A DNA stretch of 64,000 bases. It comes from Cycas panzhihuaensis. Taxonomy: Eukaryota > Cycadophyta. The translations under genes and the position numbers were made by a program. Every line of letters begins with the position of its first letter. The stretch's first letter is position 1. The stretch is taken from assembly GCA_023213395.1 (NCBI GenBank), contig CM041465.1, positions 209,691,741 to 209,755,740 of the forward strand, written 5' to 3'. Below the pieces are notes generated by a model. The model was given only the letters and a program-made list of their open reading frames with translations, was not told the DNA's origin and made no database searches. This document shows positions 59,911-64,000 of this stretch, one piece after another.

Positions 59911-62900
59911 AAGATCTTGTAAAGCAGAAGCCTATTGAGCTTGTGATAGGAGCCAAATATAAGGTATTATTTGTTGAACCAGATATATACATATGCCAAT
60001 GACATGAATGATAGATTATAGGGTACATGAAGCCAATCAAAGCTACATATAAGACAAATACAACAGATATTGATGATATGTTTATATGTGATTTTTTTTG
60101 TCAATATTTATTTACACCGGTTGGACCCTTTTCTTAAGAACATGCAGGTATTCCCAGTAGTCTATACAATATTCAGTCCATAAGTGAAGGCTTTTGCAAG
60201 TGTCCCTTAATGGATTCACTATCACTCATGGATCATTCTAGAGATATTTACAAGCATCTCACAATGAGATTCACTGCCAGAATGAAGACAACCCATTAAT
60301 ACACACTAAACAGGTAACAAGCCTATACAATAATATATTGACAGGTGTCTTAGTGATAGTATGAAAGGTATGTGAACTCATATTTAAGTGGCTTAATATG
60401 ATAATCTTAACATATGGAATATATACAATTGTTGATTATTTTATTACAATAGTTGATATGAATATTTTTATATATACATGAATAAATTTGATATATATGA
60501 TATGAATTGTTTAAGGGAGCATGAGAAATTTTTTTACAGTAGCTTAATTACATATAGGTATGATTGTATTTTATTGACAACTTTATATGAAGGCATGGCT
60601 ACCTATGTATTATGACAAAATATTAAACCCTAGATGATGACATGATAAAATTTCATTTTATATAGACAAATTTATATTGCTAGAATTTTATAGCAGCTTG
60701 TGATGATTATTATATAAGAGCTATTGTGAATCAATTTGGGGCATAAAATATTGATGGATTATGTTGAATATGTAGAAATTACATATATCTATTTGATGTA
60801 TATGACACCTATATGAAGGAATTTCATTGAGGTTGATAAATATATTATTGATGGTGACTTGCTTATTGGATAATGTAGTGGAGAATAGAGGGAAAATCCC
60901 ATATAGATGTCAACCACACTTCCTGTCTATTAAATAGATGCCCTTGCACAAGTAACACTATTAGATTTGTATGTCTTAATCATAACCCTATGTAGAGATC
61001 ATCATCCTTATACCATAGTTAACTGCTCATAGCAAATATTAAATACGGATTTGAGCCATGTTATACAGTAAGCTAGCCTACTATTTACTCCACTATCAAT
61101 TGAAGAATACTATAGCTCATAATAGAGATTATCATTCCCTAATAAAGCTTCAAATTGGCATAAATTGACTTTCACGTAGTCACAACTATGAAGAGCTTAA
61201 CTTTATATCAGTCGATAGAATATAGCCACCCATCCGAAATGTAATGTAGCCACAACCTCCAAAGTTTATATTTATCTATAGGGAATATTATCGCAAAACA
61301 TACTTTCCCTTGAATCGCCCTATTACTCCTAAGAAACATTATTACAGAGGAAACATCAAACAAAATTATAGTTGGAGCCACCCAAATATAGTCAGAAATA
61401 AGAACACAAATATAAATAATCAATCAGTCTTTCCAACCTTATTCATCCATAATTAAGCCATACTAGGATTAGTTAATCATATTAGAGGAGATGCCATGGA
61501 AGATTAAAATTTTGTAGAGAGATGATGAAGATGTAAATTATATATACATCAGATATAGATCAATCATTTTGGTAATCAGATGGTCATAGATACCTTTGTT
61601 AACAATGAAATTTAAATGGGAGATGAGTTTTTGAAAAAAGTTTTAAAACCCTTAAAAAAATTATATTTGGTTTTCTAAATTTAATTAGATTTCATAAATT
61701 TTTAGATCTAATTTTAGGCCCTTGTAAGTCAATAGGTAGTCACACAGTAAATTCACACGATTAGGGGTTAATCCTCAAAGGGGTGGATTTTAAATTTTTA
61801 TAAATTATATTAGATAATTTTTATTTTTTAAAAAATTATATTTGATATTTAATAAGATATTAATTTAAACCTTTATTTTTAAGGGATTTTGCACTTTTTT
61901 ATAGGTCATTGGCACATTTTTTAAAATATCTCATCACTTATATATCAAATTCAAGTGTCGTTTATTGCATTGGAAATTAAGCTTCGAGACAATCAAAATG
62001 AGTGGTGGTATAACCTACTTTGGACAACAGATAACAGAGAAAATTCAAGGTAAAATTGGTACAAAGGCTTTAAACCTCATATAGGATGAATTCCATGTCT
62101 ATTTTTAGAAATTTTTTAGCTAATTTTGATGTTTTCTATGGCTCCAAACATGATTATTAAGTTTTCTTAAAGGAATAGTAGATGATAATTAAAGTTTGGC
62201 TTAAAATCAAGCATTTTAATGCCCATTTAAAATAGTTTAAGGCATATTTTAGTTAAAAATTTTTATTAAGTGAGTAACATTTGATGAATTTGTTATATAT
62301 AACATCCTTAATATGTTGGTTATTTATTTCCCCCCTTAATAATGTCACATTTGGTTTAGTGGATAGTAAAATTCCTAACCAAACATATAGATCACCTAGT
62401 TATTAAAATATTTTTTTATGATCCACCTAGTTGTCGATGTTATCCAACTAGATGCTGAGTATAATTTACCTTATTATAGTTAACTTGCCTTAGCCAAGTA
62501 GTTTGGCCTATTCTCAGAGTTAAATATTCAACATGCGATCCAACTATCAACTTGATCTAGTTGATGCTACACTTACACAACACTCTTAATTATGTTATCC
62601 CTACAAGTAATTTGGAAGGATGATGAATCATATATTTAAAGTAATTTACTAGTGAACTAGAAATTATAGTGGTTGGTCACTCATGTATTTTAGTAGATGG
62701 ATATTATTTTATATGGACTCAAATATCACTTTGCTTACTTCTTAGTTTAATAAATGATTAATAGAATGTTGATCATCCAACTTAATGTTGATTGAAAGCA
62801 ACTATATAGGTGAAGATATAAAGATATGCATAAAACACTTTATATATATTGGTTTTATATCTGTTAATGCTTGATGGAGATAAGCATATGGTTATGAGTT

Positions 62901-63022
62901 ATTTACAGGTTACATGTGATACTAGATACATGATACAATTATAGGTTACAAGTTCCAGCATAGAGATTAGAGACTTAAAGACTTGAGATTAAGATTCAAG
63001 GACCTTAAACATTATACGGGGG
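59911..63022 (+). mobile_element. Interior of element G, no recognisable coding region
   Basis: 3.1 kb between the two G LTRs. No gag or pol motif on either strand. A short purine tract ACGGGGG (63016-63022) sits next to the right LTR. Direct-repeat size and lack of coding fit a LARD-like non-autonomous element or one whose coding region has decayed beyond recognition. Confidence 0.55.
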
Positions 63023-63491
63023 TGTTAAAACATAATGTTTAATGTGGGTTTATTGTACACATACACTTCCCACCATTTATATACTTTGAGATATATGAGA
63101 TACACACATATCCATACTATCTCTCTATTAGATGATGTAACAACTCTTTACATTTGATAGGTTATTCATGAGGTGATTTTACTATATATATATACACTCA
63201 CCACTTGTGAACTTGAGAAGAGATAGACAAAGGAGAGAGGAGAACTATGTAAACCTTATGATCATAAGCAAAGTCTTAACTCCACCTTCTCCTATGGTTT
63301 TCTCCACAATGGGTTTTTCACATATACTTCTTGGTGTCCATATTGTGGTGATGCTTATGTTTAATGATTTTTGCTTTATTTTGCATTCATGTTGATTAAT
63401 TCACTGTGTATATACTTATGAGTTCATTATTATTCCATCTTTCATATTATGGAATTGGACCTAATCTCAATATTCGACACATATTTTATCA
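63023..63491 (+). repeat. LTR G, right copy, also followed by primer-site repeats
   Basis: 469 bp, starts TGTTAAAACATAATG and ends TTTTATCA. The similarity to the left copy continues about 70 bp beyond this end into the primer-site repeats (63492-63560). A true 3' LTR should be followed by flanking DNA, so this copy may be shared by two tandem elements. Confidence 0.8.
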
Positions 63492-63560
63492 TAGCATTAG
63501 ACCAATTCTGGTACGTATTTTAACATGGTATTAGAGTAATTTTGGTATAAACTTTAATAA

Positions 63561-64000
63561 TTTCATCATGTTTTAATTGTTTTTAGTAATTTTTTTTCCT
63601 CTCTTCATTTTCTTCCTACTCTTCTTATTCTTCCTTTCCTTTCTCCTAATTTGTTTCCCATTCATAACCTCTTTTATCTTATTCTTCTAATTCATCTTTT
63701 TCATACTTTTTAACTTCTTCATTCCTAATTTGAACTTAATCTAATATTTCTTTAAGTTTCTAACACATTTTAATATTTTTTAAAATCTATTAATCCATTC
63801 CAAATTTTCTTCTTTCTAATATCACAATAAACTCAATTATTCATATTAAAAAAATTACAACATATTGAAAAAAAATTACAAAAAAAAGAGGTTCAAATAT
63901 TACAAAAATTTAAAGTAAAATTGACCTTAATCATCATAAGTGATGTAAATTTCTTTCTAATTATCTAAATTAGGTGCCATTTTTTTATTAGAAAGTAACA
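63561..64000. other. Pyrimidine-rich sequence at the window end
   Basis: T- and CT-rich (63590-63720), then AT-rich. It would be the interior of a second G element if the tandem interpretation is right. No coding motif. Confidence 0.4.

Overview
The window looks like intergenic chromatin from a large, repeat-rich seed-plant genome. It is very AT-rich apart from one GC-richer LINE insertion. It is packed with plant-type Ty1/copia elements primed by initiator tRNA-Met, Ty3/gypsy debris and a plant L1 LINE with a C-terminal RNase H, and it carries relics of two plant or eukaryotic genes. I found no intact host gene, tRNA, rRNA, CRISPR array or bacterial-type operon. Almost every reading frame is broken. 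Many of the stops in the copia coding regions sit where a Gln or Trp codon is expected, as deamination of methylated cytosine would produce.

Layout. 1-1083 and 15916-20641 are two halves of one decayed LTR-retroelement region, split by copia element A (1089-15910, + strand, 5-bp target duplication GAACC). Element A is split inside its reverse transcriptase by copia element B (6908-14117, - strand). The region right of A holds a decayed gag-like frame (16.1-17.85 kb) and then tandem repeats (18.2-20.6 kb, including a 42-bp array). Copia element C (20647-26982, + strand, target duplication CTTTG) is the youngest-looking LTR element. Its leader carries an antisense HSP70 gene fragment.

27-34 kb is diffuse decayed sequence with one minus-strand LTR and primer-site candidate (30238-30745) and a second LTR candidate (34172-34568). 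Element D (34801-39827, - strand) has two LTRs, a primer site and a polypurine tract, but its only recognisable coding part is a gag remnant beside the 3' LTR, so it resembles a pol-less TR-GAG element. A perfect (TA)60 microsatellite lies inside it.

40-45.2 kb is AT-rich debris with tandem repeats that are reverse-complement relatives of those at 18-20 kb. 45.26-45.60 kb and 51.9-52.4 kb (- strand) are gypsy protease and gag-like pieces, separated by a complete-length LINE (45694-51875, 13-bp target duplication). Its ORF1 (DUF4283 plus CCHC) and ORF2 (endonuclease, RT, zf-RVT, RNase H) overlap by an ATGA. A roughly 650-bp foldback element sits at 52503-53155.

55.37-56.11 kb (- strand) is an intronless, internally deleted pseudogene of a reversibly glycosylated polypeptide (UDP-arabinopyranose mutase). 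The window ends with a tandem LTR arrangement (59364-59820 and 63023-63491) in which both LTRs are followed by primer-site-like repeats.

No cooperating gene set is visible. The biology here is nested transposition, host-transcript capture and methylation-driven decay. The best leads for something unusual are the HSP70 fragment inside copia C, the gag-only element D, and the repeated primer-site arrays with their tandem LTRs.
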